A stretch of DNA of 64,000 nucleotides, taken from assembly GCA_946803715.1 (NCBI GenBank), contig CAMPET010000092.1:55723-119722 (forward strand), in the 5' to 3' direction. The DNA comes from Beroe ovata. Lineage: Eukaryota; Ctenophora; Nuda; Beroida; Beroidae. Below the pieces are notes generated by a model. The model was not told where the DNA came from, searched no databases, and worked only from the letters and a program-made list of their open reading frames with translations. Within the stretch, counting starts at the first letter, position 1. Each line of letters starts with the position of its first letter. Both the position numbers and the translations under genes were made by a program. Of the stretch, positions 1 to 11,653 are shown piece after piece.

Positions 1-136
1 TGCTCACGTCATGATGTGATATTGCTCACGTCATGATGTGATATTGAACACGTCATGATGTGATATTGAACACGTCATGTTATATTGTACACGTCATGAT
101 GTGATATTGAACACGTCATGATGTGATATTGCTCAC
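1..136. repeat. 22-bp minisatellite in intron 1 of the left-edge zinc-finger gene
   Basis: About six head-to-tail copies of a 22-bp unit containing CACGTCATGATGTG, with small variants (TGCTCAC or TGAACAC at the unit start) and one copy shortened by a few bases. It runs directly into the splice donor of the neighbouring exon (GTGAGC on the minus strand at 131-136). Each unit holds a TGACGTG-like core on the minus strand, which resembles a CREB/ATF half-site; regulatory meaning is inference only. Confidence 0.9.
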
Positions 137-382
137 CGCACAAAATCCCAGTCCCGGAACGAGGGATGCTATTTTCCTGGTCACGTGATAAGTGTGCTCC
201 TCTGACTGAGTGTGCTCTTTGTACTGGTATATATCGTCGAATCCCTGGTGGCACACTCCACACAGGAATGCGCGCCGCATCTGGTAATCCAACTCAAATA
301 TCTCCGCCCTTTTCCGGAGCGAGGTCTTGTTGTGGTTCTTGGTGTTGTGCGAGCCACATAGTTTCAGCGGTCGTGGGTTCAT
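137..382 (-). CDS. U1-type zinc-finger protein, first coding exon (gene runs off the left edge)
   Basis: One exon of 82 codons, from an ATG at 382 to a GTGAGC donor after position 137. After a basic stretch rich in Lys, Arg and Asn there is a C-x2-C-x12-H-x5-H finger (residues about 47-68: CGVC, then EHTQSEEH), the spacing of U1-like/matrin-type fingers that bind double-stranded or structured RNA. It is followed by SLVPGLGFCA, where the intron cuts just before what should be a second Cys pair. The same finger plus SLVPGLGFCA block occurs in the next gene (3,408-3,086), so the two are paralogues. The ATG is taken as the start because no acceptor is evident just upstream. The rest of the protein lies beyond position 1. 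RNA or nucleic-acid binding is inferred from finger type. Confidence 0.7.
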
Positions 383-1225
383 TGGCCCTTTATACTAGCT
401 GATATATACGTGTTGCGTCAACCATTCGATTATACTGACATACATATAATATTTAATGCATTGGAGCTTAACATTTTGAATTTCGATGAAAGGAAAATTT
501 CGAATAATTTGCATTGAACATTGCATTTATTGCTAATCATAAACCTGACCAGCATTTTAAAGTCAAATTGTCATATGAAATGCTCGAATGTGAGCGATTA
601 AGATGCGATTATGAGATATTCTACCTACGGCCTATGGAATTCGGCTGCAGGCGGTTATGCGGTATAAAAACTAATTGTAGTTCCTTTTCATTCTATAATG
701 AAGTCTTTTCAAGACGGGAAATCTGTATCATATCGATAGGTATCTGATATCAAAATTCACCGAATACGGTTCCATATTGTGGAATCCACAATTTCATGTC
801 TAGGATACACAAATAAACAGTTTTCAGCATTCGGGCATCAAAAATTATCCAATTTTCACGTCTTTGTCGAAAACTTAAGAATGATTATACGAAATATGAT
901 AGGAATGTCAATCCATCAAGAATGGTCTGTTTATCGGGAAGGCGGTAGTTCGTCATAAGAGGACACTGTCCTCAATGGTGTGTAACTAAGGAGGGAACCC
1001 CTTGCCAGGGGTTAACAGGGTCCTTACCCTATCTCACAGTCGTGTTTAGAGCTCCTGGGGGAGGGATGCATCACACACACACACGGTACGTAGTGCACGT
1101 GCCCGGTACGTAGTGCACGTACACTAGTTGTGAATGTTGTTCTTCACAATATATCTCATAATGACCCTTATCCATATAACCCTAACTATGGTATAATTAC
1201 CTCGTTACTGCAAGAAGAGCTCTCT
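383..1225. other. Intergenic, between two minus-strand zinc-finger genes
   Basis: No coding region is seen. The stretch holds the 3' flank of the RGG/zinc-finger gene, a minus-strand AATAAA at 526-531 that could be its poly(A) signal, a short (CA)n at about 1,073-1,084 and a duplicated GGTACGTAGTGCACGT unit at about 1,085-1,122. Confidence 0.6.
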
Positions 1226-3529
1226 CTAAAACTGCATTCCTCTCATACCACAAGACCTTCCAACACGGGGGCCACCCCGAGCCATAGGCCCCCGCCGAAT
1301 CATCGGACCCCCTCGGGCCATGGGGCCTCGACCTCGTGACATGTGACCTCGGGCCATGGGGCCGCCACGTCCCCGCGTTGCTAAGTGACCCTCACGTGCT
1401 GCTATAATTGAGGGGGTAATACCCCCTCGTGGGAGTGTGCTAACTGGAAGTGGGACTGGGGAGTGGATGCCCCGCATTCGATTCATCCCACCGCGGGATC
1501 CCTGATGGGGAATTATATTAACAACAATGATCAACTTGCAGGATCACGGAGGTGCAACCGCCAAGCTAGGAGGGAATTACTAAGAATTCGGTTCCCCACC
1601 CTCAAAGGGACGGTGGTTGTAGGCAACCCCCGATGCAGTGGATAGGTCTCATGATACGGCCCTTCTTCATCCCCAACATAGTTGAACAGCTCAGAGGGAT
1701 CTACTTCTTCTCCATACATAACTGACGCTTTCATCTGATCAATCTTTGACTTGATGTTATCTTTTGCTTTTTTCATAGCAAAGGTTTCTAGGACATTTAT
1801 AGCTTCCATTGCATCTGTATATTCCTTTTCTTGTCTAGCCTGAGATAAGGTTTACCATAAGTACGTAACTATCTCGATGTTTCACGACGCTTCAATAGGT
1901 AAACTGATGATATTTCTTGCATCTGGCTATGAAAAGAGAATCAGTTCTGAGCTAAACCTCGTAGTAGGGATCATAGCCACTCTCCAGCTGATCAGCGTAT
2001 CCAGCATCTGCATAGGGGTCATGCTCTCTGACTCGTTTTGAACTGCGAATCCAAGGTTCCTGGGGCCTCTTACCACTTAGCAGACCCCTCTGACCACCCA
2101 GCCCTCTCGGATTATTCCCGTATCCCATCTCTTGGCTGTAGGAATCATCATAAGGCGGAAACTCAACATATCCGACAGAAGCGTTGGAAAATGGTCTACC
2201 TCGGCCTCTGGGCCACACCCCTCTGTGTGGGATGTGTCCCCTTGCTCTGTATGGAGCGTAGTTTTGCTGAGTATGGGTGAAACTTGGCTCACGCCTGAAG
2301 ATTTTTTTGGAATTGATATGAAGGAGGGGTCAACTTACATAATATATGACTATACCTATCATCTACATTCAGACTATATCATGTACAATCAGAATATCAA
2401 ATGACTCACTTATTACTTGCTTTCCTTTTTGTGTAACCCTCGAAGAATTTCTGCCTTAGCTTTTTAGCTTCTGGTCCTTCTTTCTCCTTTTCGATCTGTT
2501 CAATTTTTGATGCATACCAAATACAGCGATTAAATCTTCTCGTGAACCATGATTTATCAATTGTCTCAACATCAGCATACCATTCTGGATAGTATTGTTC
2601 CTAGGAGCATTGTATTAGCTTTTACTGAAAATGGTAGGATAGCTAACTTTTTGGATCAAGCTATTCAAGATAAAGAAAGTCCCAATGGCCCTTGTAATTA
2701 ATTACGAACCATGTACTTCAATCTGTGGTTAAGAGAGACAAGATGCGATCCTCTATGTTCAAATGTGAAGAGCTCATTACAAATGCTGCACTTGTAGTTC
2801 ACATCCTGAGACTCTTTACTTTCCATAGACAATTCCTTGACTTGATCAAGGCCAATGAGATTACTCCACTTACAAAGTTTAGATCCATCACCATACCCAT
2901 GCTTAATCGATTCTCTCTGATCAATTTCTGATGGTTCTATGGGTGTACCCAATTCACCTGCCAAATTCACGAAATAAGGATTATTTCTGCTGGTCAAACT
3001 TTAGTTTAATTTCAATAAACCTACTTGAAGAAAATTTATTGGGAACCAACCTAAAGTTTGACAACCTAAAGGTATATCATATGACCCTGTGATTCCTATG
3101 CTTGTTAGAGTATGTATACATTTTATATGCTTTATTGACTCCTTGTGATGTTCCCAACTTGATGAAGTCTGAATAAGACAGCAACAAGCAGCACAGAAAC
3201 CTAAGCCAGGAACCAGAGACTTGATGCGCCTCTGAATGTGGAATTCATGTTCCTCCTCTCTACAATGCTCCTCATATTCCTGAAAATAATTCGAAATTCA
3301 CAAAAAATCTATGATTCAATTTTCAAGATGATTATATATTATCAATTTCTGTATTTCTTGGGAGAGTTAAATTAGAAACCTAGTTGCTTCATAATGGTTT
3401 TGCTCACTTGCAAAGAAGAACACCCTATAGAACAGCTTCCACAGAAAAACTCTTTCTCAAGATGAAAGTCCAACTCTTTGCTTTCCTGTTCTTTTCTCTC
3501 CAAACGTCTTTTCGCATTCTTAACCATGA
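1226..3529 (-). CDS. Tandem U1-type zinc-finger protein with RGG/RG-rich C-terminus (5' end not found)
   Basis: Seven exons join in frame (minus strand): 3,529-3,408; 3,279-3,086; 2,989-2,710; 2,600-2,410; 2,294-1,958; 1,839-1,600; 1,501-1,226, giving about 545 residues to a TAG. Finger 1 (C-x2-C-x12-H-x5-H) is split by an intron between CGSC and EEHCREEEH. It is followed by SLVPGLGFCAAC, a second finger with x11 spacing ending KESIKH, and a third finger CSIC...HLVSLNH. Next come a basic, charged segment, a Tyr/Gly/Arg-rich segment (RGHIPHRGVWPRGRGRP) and a C-terminal repeat of GGPMARGG-type RG/RGG motifs. Tandem U1-type fingers plus RGG boxes are typical of nuclear RNA-binding proteins (ZFR, ZNF326 and AKAP95 have comparable layouts); orthology is not claimed. 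Some donors are weak (GTTCGT, GTTTAG), so exon ends at 2,710 and 1,958 are less sure; an in-frame TAG just past 1,958 is the alternative end. The first exon with the start codon was not found between 3,530 and 4,970. Confidence 0.65.
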
Positions 3530-4971
3530 CTGTGAACTGAATAGTCTATTACCACACAGGAGAATAAAGAATTTAAATAGAGGGCATGTTCAAAGTTCTT
3601 ACAACTGACTTAAACATGCAGAAACTATCAACATATCCATGAAATAGAAAGATTTTCGTTAATTTCCTTCTCTACATGAATCACATCACCTATGCAGACA
3701 TACAAGCATACATACATGATATGCCATGCTGTACATCAACCAAAAGAGGAAAAATCAGACAATCTTCTAACACTTCATAAGTCAGGTGATTTGTTGTGCA
3801 TAGATGCAATATACACACAATGTGTACTATATTGCTCAATTCATGTTCAAAATTGCACACAANCAAAAAGGGTGCTCATAAATCAACATCAACTGTGAAC
3901 AACATGCACCTTAGCACCTATAACTACCGATTCCTATATTCGACAATAAACCTATGCAAAAATTGAAAATTGTGAAATATCAATTATGTTGGATCTGTTT
4001 CTATAAGCTTTTTTTGTGTCGCGTGATGCAATTTGCTTACGATGAGAGATAGTTAGTTAATTCTCTTTTGACTCTGTTTACAAATGAAAATACGTCTTTT
4101 AATTGCGATCAATTTCGTCGTTCAACGACATCGTCAGGCTCAAATTTGATTGTAATAAGTAGTGTTGATAAGTTTTAAACTTATCAACACTACTTATTAC
4201 AATCAAATTTGAGCCTGACGATGTCGTTGAACGACGAAATTGATCGCAATTAAAAGACGTATTTTCATTTGTAAACAGAGTCAAAAGAGAATTAACTAAC
4301 TATCTCTCATCGTAAGCAAATTGCATCACGCGACACAAAAAAAGCTTATAGAAACAGATCCAACATAATTGATATTTCACAATTTTCAATTTTTGCATAG
4401 GTTTATTGTCGAATATAGGAATCGGTAGTTATAGGTGCTAAGGTGCATGTTGTTCACAGTTGATGTTGATTTATGAGCACCCTTTTTGTGAGCTATGAGT
4501 ATACTTCAATTCAGAATTATCTTATCTACAGAATTATGGGAAGTGGGAACTGGGAACATTCAATCACGAAGTAATTCTATTTATATCCCTCACTACCAGA
4601 TTAATGTCACACACACCCACACACACAAGCATACACACATCATACATCCTGCTGTACAACAGCCAAGGGAACACACATTATACACAGGCTGATCTCGGCT
4701 TAGGATGAAGGGGGTATTCAATTTAATGAGATCATGACCAAGTACATAATAGGGAGGAAGCTCAGTTAAGTTTGGGATTGACCGGGGCATTGACCGGGCC
4801 CTGGTCGAATGGACCATTTTAGATGAACCATTCAAGATATGCTGTTTTAAATGGTATATCTATTAGTTATTCCCGAGAATTTCTAGCTGATTCAGTGATA
4901 GATGAATATCTCTCAATTTGCTGAAAATTGCTATTCAGCAAACAGTCCTTTCACCATTAACTTGTTTTAGT
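3530..4971. other. Gap between divergent genes, containing the missing 5' end of the zinc-finger gene
   Basis: No exon could be supported on either strand. The stretch contains a single N at 3,863, the 625-bp palindrome at 3,864-4,488 and a (CA)n tract at about 4,610-4,640. The 5' exon of the minus-strand zinc-finger gene should lie here or in sequence lost at the N. Confidence 0.5.
3864..4488. repeat. Perfect 625-bp palindrome, centre 4,176
   Basis: The two arms read as reverse complements with no spacer; the centre is GTTGATAAGTTTTAAACTTATCAAC. Every segment compared matches, including a T7/A7 homopolymer. The left arm starts exactly one base after the N at 3,863. Perfect identity with no loop next to an N favours an assembly join of two copies in opposite orientation over an old inverted duplication. 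Confidence 0.9.
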
Positions 4972-5574
4972 ATGCCTACCATAAGTGACAACCCTTCTGA
5001 AGTGGTGGAAGCTATTGAGAAGCAGAAAGAAGGTTCAGGTGACTATTGTATTCAAGTGAATATGATTAGGTAGAACACTGTCATCCCAAAATGAGTGAAT
5101 TGAGACTGAAGGAAAATCCCCAGACACCAAGTTACAGAAATACTGCCTTCGTGAACATCAAACTTTCAGACCAAGCTCAATTGGAGGACCCATGCCTGGA
5201 AAATGCACAGGAAGTAGCCCCAGATTCAAGGGACACTGAAGGAGGTATGGTGAAAACAGTACCATATGCTATAGCTATCCCAAGCTCTCAAGAAGTCCAG
5301 GTTACATGCCATCTTATCTGAATGACGTCATGATTGTATCATTTTGCTGTTCTCTTACAATAGAAATTAGAAATGATTATTCCCATTAGAATGATTATTC
5401 CCATTAGATCACATCATTCTGACCCATGTTTCAGTCTGATATGGGGAGTGATAGGTTCACCCCAGTTACAGAGCCCACTGCAACCCCAGCTCCACCCAAC
5501 ATTCCAGAGGAGGAGGAGGAAGAGGAGATCCTCATTGCGACCCGGCCCAGCAGTGCTGCTCCTTCCAGAATGAG
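4972..5574 (+). CDS. Unrecognised acidic, Pro/Thr-rich protein, 5' block (probably same gene as 7,416-9,865)
   Basis: Three consistent exons: 4,972-5,038 (ATG one base after a TTTTAG acceptor; MPTISDNPSEVVEAI), 5,074-5,300, and 5,435-5,574 with an acceptor TTTCAG and donor GTTACA. Phases agree (1, then 0, then exit phase 2). The product is polar and low in hydrophobics, with a run of seven Glu and a TPVTEPTATPAPP segment, so likely disordered. I recognise no domain. It lies on the same strand and directly upstream of the next block, which is also Pro/Thr-rich; a linking exon between 5,575 and 7,415 was not found, so one gene or two is open. If the last donor is not used, the frame would stop about 30 bases later. 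Confidence 0.5.
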
Positions 5575-7415
5575 GTTACATATTGGGAAATGGCTTATGT
5601 TGTGATCACTGATTGCACCATATTAGTCGAGATGTTATTACATGGTTACTACATGACCTAATGATACCTATACTTAATAATCAAATTGTATCTATAATTG
5701 CAGTCACTGAATCAGAATAGATATGTCAATCAATACTGCTCAATGATCAATACATGCATTTTTGTAATCATCACCTCCACAAATTATGTGTAGTCTTCTT
5801 ATTTCGTCTTGTTCATCAGCATGGTAATTCATTGGAGAATTAAACATTCCTCAATTCAAGAGAAAACGGAATTATATCTTGATTTTTGCTCGTTTTTTAT
5901 CAAGTTGGTGAGTTTAACATTGAGATAACGTTTTAGTTTGTAAAGTTTCAGCTGATTTTTTCGTGAACTAGCTTTGTGCATTTATCATTCATATTTCAGT
6001 TTTCAATCTCATTGTTTAACTTTTTCGCTCTATTCATCTTCATAGTGCGTTTTTGCCGTTAATTTTAAATTGTATCGAAAATCAACCATCTCTCACGTAA
6101 CATCCAAGATACTTAATCGCAAAAGCTTTAAATGGTAGAGTAAATTTAATCAATTTGGTCAATTCCTAGCAACAATTTAACTGAACAACGTATGCTATAC
6201 ACTTCAGATTATGCTAAACCACAAAAATATATGATCATTTAATAAACTACTCATACACAGTGACTTATAGCTTTAGTGTGCACAAGCCTCCGTGTCGTGG
6301 AATACTTGTCACAATTTTTTTGCGTGGGGATTTTTAAAACGTTTAACGACAACAATAATAACTTTTGTAAAAAAAACCTGTGCGATAGTAGAAAAACATG
6401 AAAGCAATAATCATTCAGAAGGTCTGTTGAAAACAACTGACTGATGTTCAAAACACAGCCACGTTTCAAGTAACTGAAAAATAATGGTCTTATTATGCAT
6501 GAATTCACTTGCATATTAACATACACTCACTAACACTTCAACATTGTGTCTAACATGAGTATAGTCGCATAATTGTTTCGCTTCTCTCTGTGTTGTTACC
6601 GGCAGAGCTGATAGTATCTCAAACGAAAAGTTGTTTTCAGTTGGTTAAAACACAAGTTCATCAATGAAGTGCAGAGATTTTTAATATCTAAGATAAACAA
6701 GACTGCTGTTTAAACACTATACTCTTTTTCCATATTCATCATACCACCATACGAAACATAAATCATTGTTTGATCCTCCACCATCTTGATTGTTTGACTT
6801 TTGCGCCCTCTCGAATCCACAACTTAAGAATAGTTTCCCCTTGAGTTTCGGTTTTCATCGGCCTCCTGACTCCTTTTACATTTTCATTGGCTGTGGCGCT
6901 CTTTTAGTGGCTGTGGCGCTCTTTAGACAAAGAGACGACATATCTCAAGATTAAAACTGTCACTTTGACCAATGCCTTTGAGAGTCCGTTTCCGCTTCAG
7001 TTATCCATTCACATTTACATTACCTATTCTATCTATAGTAGCTCTGCGAAATTCACCTTTATCATATCACTGAGTTAGCTTAGTTTTGATTGTGCTACTT
7101 TGTTGCAATGTACAATGGTCTGTTCAACTCTTTCCTTTTAACTTGATTCCCATCGGCTACCATCATACAGATAACCACCTATCAGGCACTCCCTAATCGC
7201 TGTATTCATTGCACACTGCACACTACACTTTATAAGTCTTTAGGTAGGCACTGGTCATTGCAAACTGTTTAGCACCGGTCACTTCTGACTGGTTTGTAGG
7301 TATTAACACTGGTCACTACACAGTACGCACTCGTTTGTAGGTACCTATACACAGGTCAGTACACACTCAGCCAGCCCTATACAGCTGATAGCTAGGGTAG
7401 CTATTATAGTCACTG
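5575..7415. other. AT-rich non-coding stretch
   Basis: No exon with convincing splice sites and coding character is seen. ORFs here are short and AT-rich. Around 6,895-6,925 a short GTGGCTGTGGCGCTCTTTAG unit is repeated, and around 7,240-7,350 there is a loose repeat of GGTCACT/GGTCAGT. It is probably an intron, or the space between two genes. Confidence 0.5.
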
Positions 7416-9865
7416 ATGGCAATCATTGACCACGATCTCGACCACCATTTCCACGTGGGTGGAGATGTAGCGATGGGCAAGCTGGATCCACTGCCCAAGA
7501 CACCAGCAGTGACACCAGCAGTGACACCAGTAGATGACACCGGCCTCCTTCTCACTGATCTATTGGCATCTGCCAAGAGACGTACACTCCCTCCTATCTG
7601 CTGGGATGATACTATGTGGCGAGATCCGCGGGATGTTATACGAACACCCGCCAGGAAAACCCGCAAAATGTGTGTGTTGCAAAATCAGTTGATCATGATG
7701 TTTTCGTATCGAGAGCACAAATTTCTCATTACATTCATTTCATTGTTTCCATGCCACAATCACTGGCTCGCCCTGGTCTAACAGCACCTCAATTGACAAC
7801 AATTTGCCACATTCCTTAAACAAGATACTCATACTGATAACCTTCCCCCTATCAGGTCAGCTGGCCGCAGTAAGACCCCTCCAGCCCCGGTCCAAGCCCA
7901 TCTCAGGTATGAGAAAATAGCGACACGCATTATTATCTTATGCGTATGATACTCAGACACGTTATCTGTTATCATATCAACATCGATAATTGATAAATTC
8001 TTTTCCGCGTGATACTTTCAAATTATGTAGCAAGCATTCGCTCGATTGGGTCGTCACATCAACAACATGCAATAAGGATGGTATGGCAAGTTCCGAATTC
8101 TGCCGTCGTACATTGTAGCGAATGCTTACATCATTCTAGGGTAAGCAGACTAGGCATTAGGACGACATAGCTAAAACAATCAAAGTAGTTTCCTGTACTA
8201 AATTTCATCGTATCTGAGGTTTGAAGTCAGATAGACTGCATCAGATGGGGCCAAAATTCGGGAATCAAATCAGCGTTGAAAAATACATGGGAAAAATACA
8301 TGGGAATCGATGGTATTTCCTCGAATTTCTGATCTGAGTATTGGTAAAAGTGAAATGAGTGACTCCATCCTTTTTGCGATCATCCGTCTTTGCGATCATC
8401 TGAAGTTCATATCCGCTGTGAAACCACGTCCAAATGACGGTTTCAAACAAATGGAAAGCAAATACAACAAAAGCGCTAAAATCAATGAGGAACCTAACCA
8501 AAAAAGGCCAAACATTTGCACTCCCGCCAGTCAGCACTGAGGTCAGAGGTCTGAGGTTGCTTATTGGTCAGGTGGCATCCATTGCGACCGGGAAATACTC
8601 CAAATGGCATAGTTTAAAGTTGTTGTACACTGAAAATTTTGTTCTGCAGTTTTGTGCCACGCGCATGTGCGCGCTGTGGCTTTAAACATGGTGTCACATT
8701 GGCTCAGCTTACGAAGACTGGCATGCAACGCGCGGTTTCTTTCATTATGTATTTCATCACTCTCTATCACGACGCGCAGTGTGCGCGTCCTAGAATCCAA
8801 GATGCGCGCAGCGTGAGAAAGTTGGAAATGAGCTGTAATTTGGCCAGTAGCCATCTGTCATACCACTTCATTTCGAAACGATTAATAATTCTATTCAGGA
8901 GCGAGCCGGAGACAAAAGGTGTTGATTTGATGAATCTTTACATCTCGAAATCGAGCTCAAACCAAGGAACACCTATTTCATTCAAAGAATTGACAGCTGA
9001 ATTTGACAGGTTTTTGGTATCGTTTTCCATGCAACTGTGGTCTGTGACAGCCTTCATGTAATGACAGCCTTCATGTAATGAGGATTTTATTTAACTGTAT
9101 GGTAATGAGAGCCACTTCTACAATAACCCCTCAGAATGTTGAAGCCGCTCAGTATCCAATTTCAAAAACAAAACGCTGCCACTGGTGCCAGCGGTCCTTT
9201 GTACGACACAAGTGTGGAATGTCCTCACCCTGTTCTCGCTATCGAGCCCAGAAACCCTGCCACACCTCCCAGGTAAAGTACTCATGCATTAGACACGTGT
9301 TCTTTGGCTTACAATCTCTCCGTTTTCAATAATGAGTCAAATCAAAACAGTAATATCTTATCATGAAAGTTGAAAGTGAGTCACTGTTAACTGTTTCATC
9401 TCTCTGGTTCCAGGTCATTCAAGATACACAAGCAAAGAACAGTGATAAGACCAGGGTACACTATCAGTGAGCCTGTGTTACTGGATATACCAATCAATTC
9501 AGACTGCATCTCGCCTCAGAGTAATTCTCCATGTTATGATCCAGTTGTAATACCTCATCTTCAATGCAAGGGATTTCTAAGCGTACATTTACTCAAATAT
9601 CGTTTCATCCTTGAAGCAGGATACAGTTATTTTTGTATATTTTCCAGCATTCGACAACATTCTCGACATAGCAGAGAACATGAGACCCCTACCACCGCGA
9701 GTGGACAATTTCACCCACTTCCCTGCCTCCCACCTTCTCTCCGGACCGTGTTATGGAGTCCCACTTGAGCCGGACACCACTCTACAGCTCTCAAAACCTG
9801 CTGTCCTCAACTCACCCAGTGGCCCGCGTCACTCCAAGTGTAGTGCCACCGGACTAAAGCTGTGA
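7416..9865 (+). CDS. Unrecognised conserved-looking protein, 3' block to stop codon
   Basis: Five exons join in frame: 7,416-7,669; 7,856-7,906; 9,135-9,272; 9,414-9,520; 9,648-9,865 (TGA). The exit and entry phases match at every join (2/2, 2/2, 2/2, 1/1). The joined product is about 256 residues. It starts MAIIDHDLDHHFHVGG, carries a repeated TPAVTPAVTPV, a basic Pro-rich linker (SAGRSKTPPAPVQ), and ends with a segment reading SPQTFDNILDIAENMRPLPP that has normal globular composition. An AATAAA at 9,956-9,961 is a good poly(A) signal. No domain is recognised and no function is proposed. Because a TAG sits just before TCACTG at the exon start, the ATG at 7,416 could be a true start, or the exon could follow a TATAG acceptor in phase 0. 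Confidence 0.6.
8540..8860. repeat. CGCG-rich intronic stretch
   Basis: Within an intron of the gene above, this stretch is studded with CGCGC/GCGCG motifs (for example GCCACGCGCATGTGCGCGCTGTGGC, an imperfect palindrome near 8,655-8,680) in an otherwise CpG-poor surrounding. Open frames exist on both strands but without splice logic. It resembles the CGCG-rich repeats near 31.6 kb and 59.5 kb in composition, not clearly in sequence. Probably a decayed mobile element. Confidence 0.35.
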
Positions 9866-9955
9866 TGAGAGGCGGGTATCTCGGAAACCGCGATAAAAAC
9901 TAGAATATTACGGGAAAGTAGTCTTCCAGACTTCAGACGTGTACTATACCTTGTA

Positions 9956-9961
9956 AATAAA
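9956..9961 (+). terminator. Poly(A) signal AATAAA
   Basis: Canonical hexamer 91 bp after the TGA of the plus-strand unrecognised gene, on the correct strand. Confidence 0.6.
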
Positions 9962-11653
9962 CTCCTCGAATGTTTTTATTAAATTTTAACTCAATTTTAC
10001 AGCGTTAAGTATGAATTTATGAGCGCTCTGAGTCTGATAGTGAGAGAATGAGATTTCAGATTTATCATCTTTGAAGTTTAAACGGTAGAAAAAACGAGCG
10101 AACACCAGAATGAATGTTGTTCCTATGGTATACGAATGAATGAATGATTTTGCATTTTTGTACGAATAGTACGGATTAAAATTAATCGTCGAAGTGTAAC
10201 GATTTCATTTGTATTAGAATTTTGAATTCAATTGCCATTTCCAATGGTTGCATTATAATCAGCGAGATAAAGTCATCTAATTTTACATTATAGTTGAATA
10301 GTTTCACTGTAATTTCACTTAAATTTTCTGATTCACAAGTTTGCTTTTTTCTGAATGTTACACAGCACCTTAAGTTAGAATTACTAGTAGTAATAGAAGT
10401 GCTATTATTACTGGGGGCCGGAGACCAAGGAAACTTTGGCTTTAACTTTCAGTTTCCTGTATGTCGCGAGCTCATGAGTATCTCGCTACATCTCAGTATC
10501 GAATCATATTCGAAATACGCATGCGACATAGCTCATTGCGACTTCCGTGCACTGCACTGCTAAACGCAGCATATTGATTTTCTTCATTCTTGTGGCCATT
10601 CATTTGCCAAATTTCACCTGTCCACTAGCTATAATAAAGAAGTGAAACTTCGAGATTTACAACTCAACAAGTCTTGAAATAGAATCTGTAATCCATCAAA
10701 ACAAATATATATTATCGCATATTAGTGCACAGAGCTATCAACCAAACTCATAATTTCAAGCACCGTTCAGCTTCATAGCCTCTGTTCTTTACATATTCAG
10801 CAGTAACAAATGTCCTCATAGCGTGCAGTGAAAATCGAGGCTAATGTAGCCACAGCACTTTTATGCGCTTCAATATTATTGGTTTCCACATCTATTATGA
10901 TCATCTTGGTAAGGGGCCGTCCATAGAATACGACAAACTGAGGAAAATTAGGCAAAATTCATACAAAGTTTCATGCTATTCTTAACATTGCAATCGTCCT
11001 TAAAGGAAGCTCTCATTTTTAGGGCCGATGCCAACATAACGCTTTGATAGGTTCAGTAAGGTAATTCCCCTGTGGACGGCCACTTTTGGGTCAATATGAG
11101 TATAGACATCAGATTCTCTTCAATAATTTCATCACTTTACAGTAGATACAATAGACTGAACCATGAAAAACATTTTTTGCCAAAACCAAAATCTAGTGGA
11201 TTCAGTATCAAAACATCACAAATTGAATTATAGGTACTGAAAAATGTTATCCCAAAATGTTTCCCTATTTGAATTGGCGGAACATTGCAAAAATTTGTTC
11301 GTGGAATGGTATCATTACCATATTACTGACAATAACTCACATTGTCCCCTTAAGCAGTGATCTTTGATAAGGACTTACTTCACAGTTAAGCACAGTAGGC
11401 TACTATGTCATGGCAGTTTCCACTTTTCTCCAAAAGTGCAATACACTCAACTAAGTGGCCATGTGCAAGACTCAGTTCACTTTCAGATCAAATGTGCAAT
11501 ACTTATAACCGAATATATTTCGATATAGGGACATGTTTGATGGATTGTATGTGTTCCATAATGGGAATTTATGTGCATGCATTACAACACATAACATAAA
11601 AACGAATAGGGTTATAAATTAATAAAAAAAGGTCAAATAAAGTTTATGATGTT
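9962..11653. other. Intergenic between convergent genes; nothing recognised
   Basis: AT-rich DNA between the 3' end of the plus-strand gene and the 3' end of the AUTS2-family gene. I see no exon, RNA gene or clear repeat. A somewhat GC-richer patch at about 10,415-10,560 has an ORF without coding support. Confidence 0.5.

Noticed and set aside
1-136. Direct repeats resembling a CRISPR array
   Set aside because: The units are contiguous without unique spacers, and this is animal DNA; it is a minisatellite.
5445-5573. Plus-strand frame PLQPQLHPTFQRRRRKRRSS
   Set aside because: Alternative frame of the exon at 5,435-5,574; the Glu-rich frame fits the splice phases and has more natural composition.
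8561-8854. 97-codon minus-strand ORF in a CGCG-rich stretch
   Set aside because: Overlaps a plus-strand ORF of similar quality, lies in an intron, no splice sites; more likely decayed repeat DNA.
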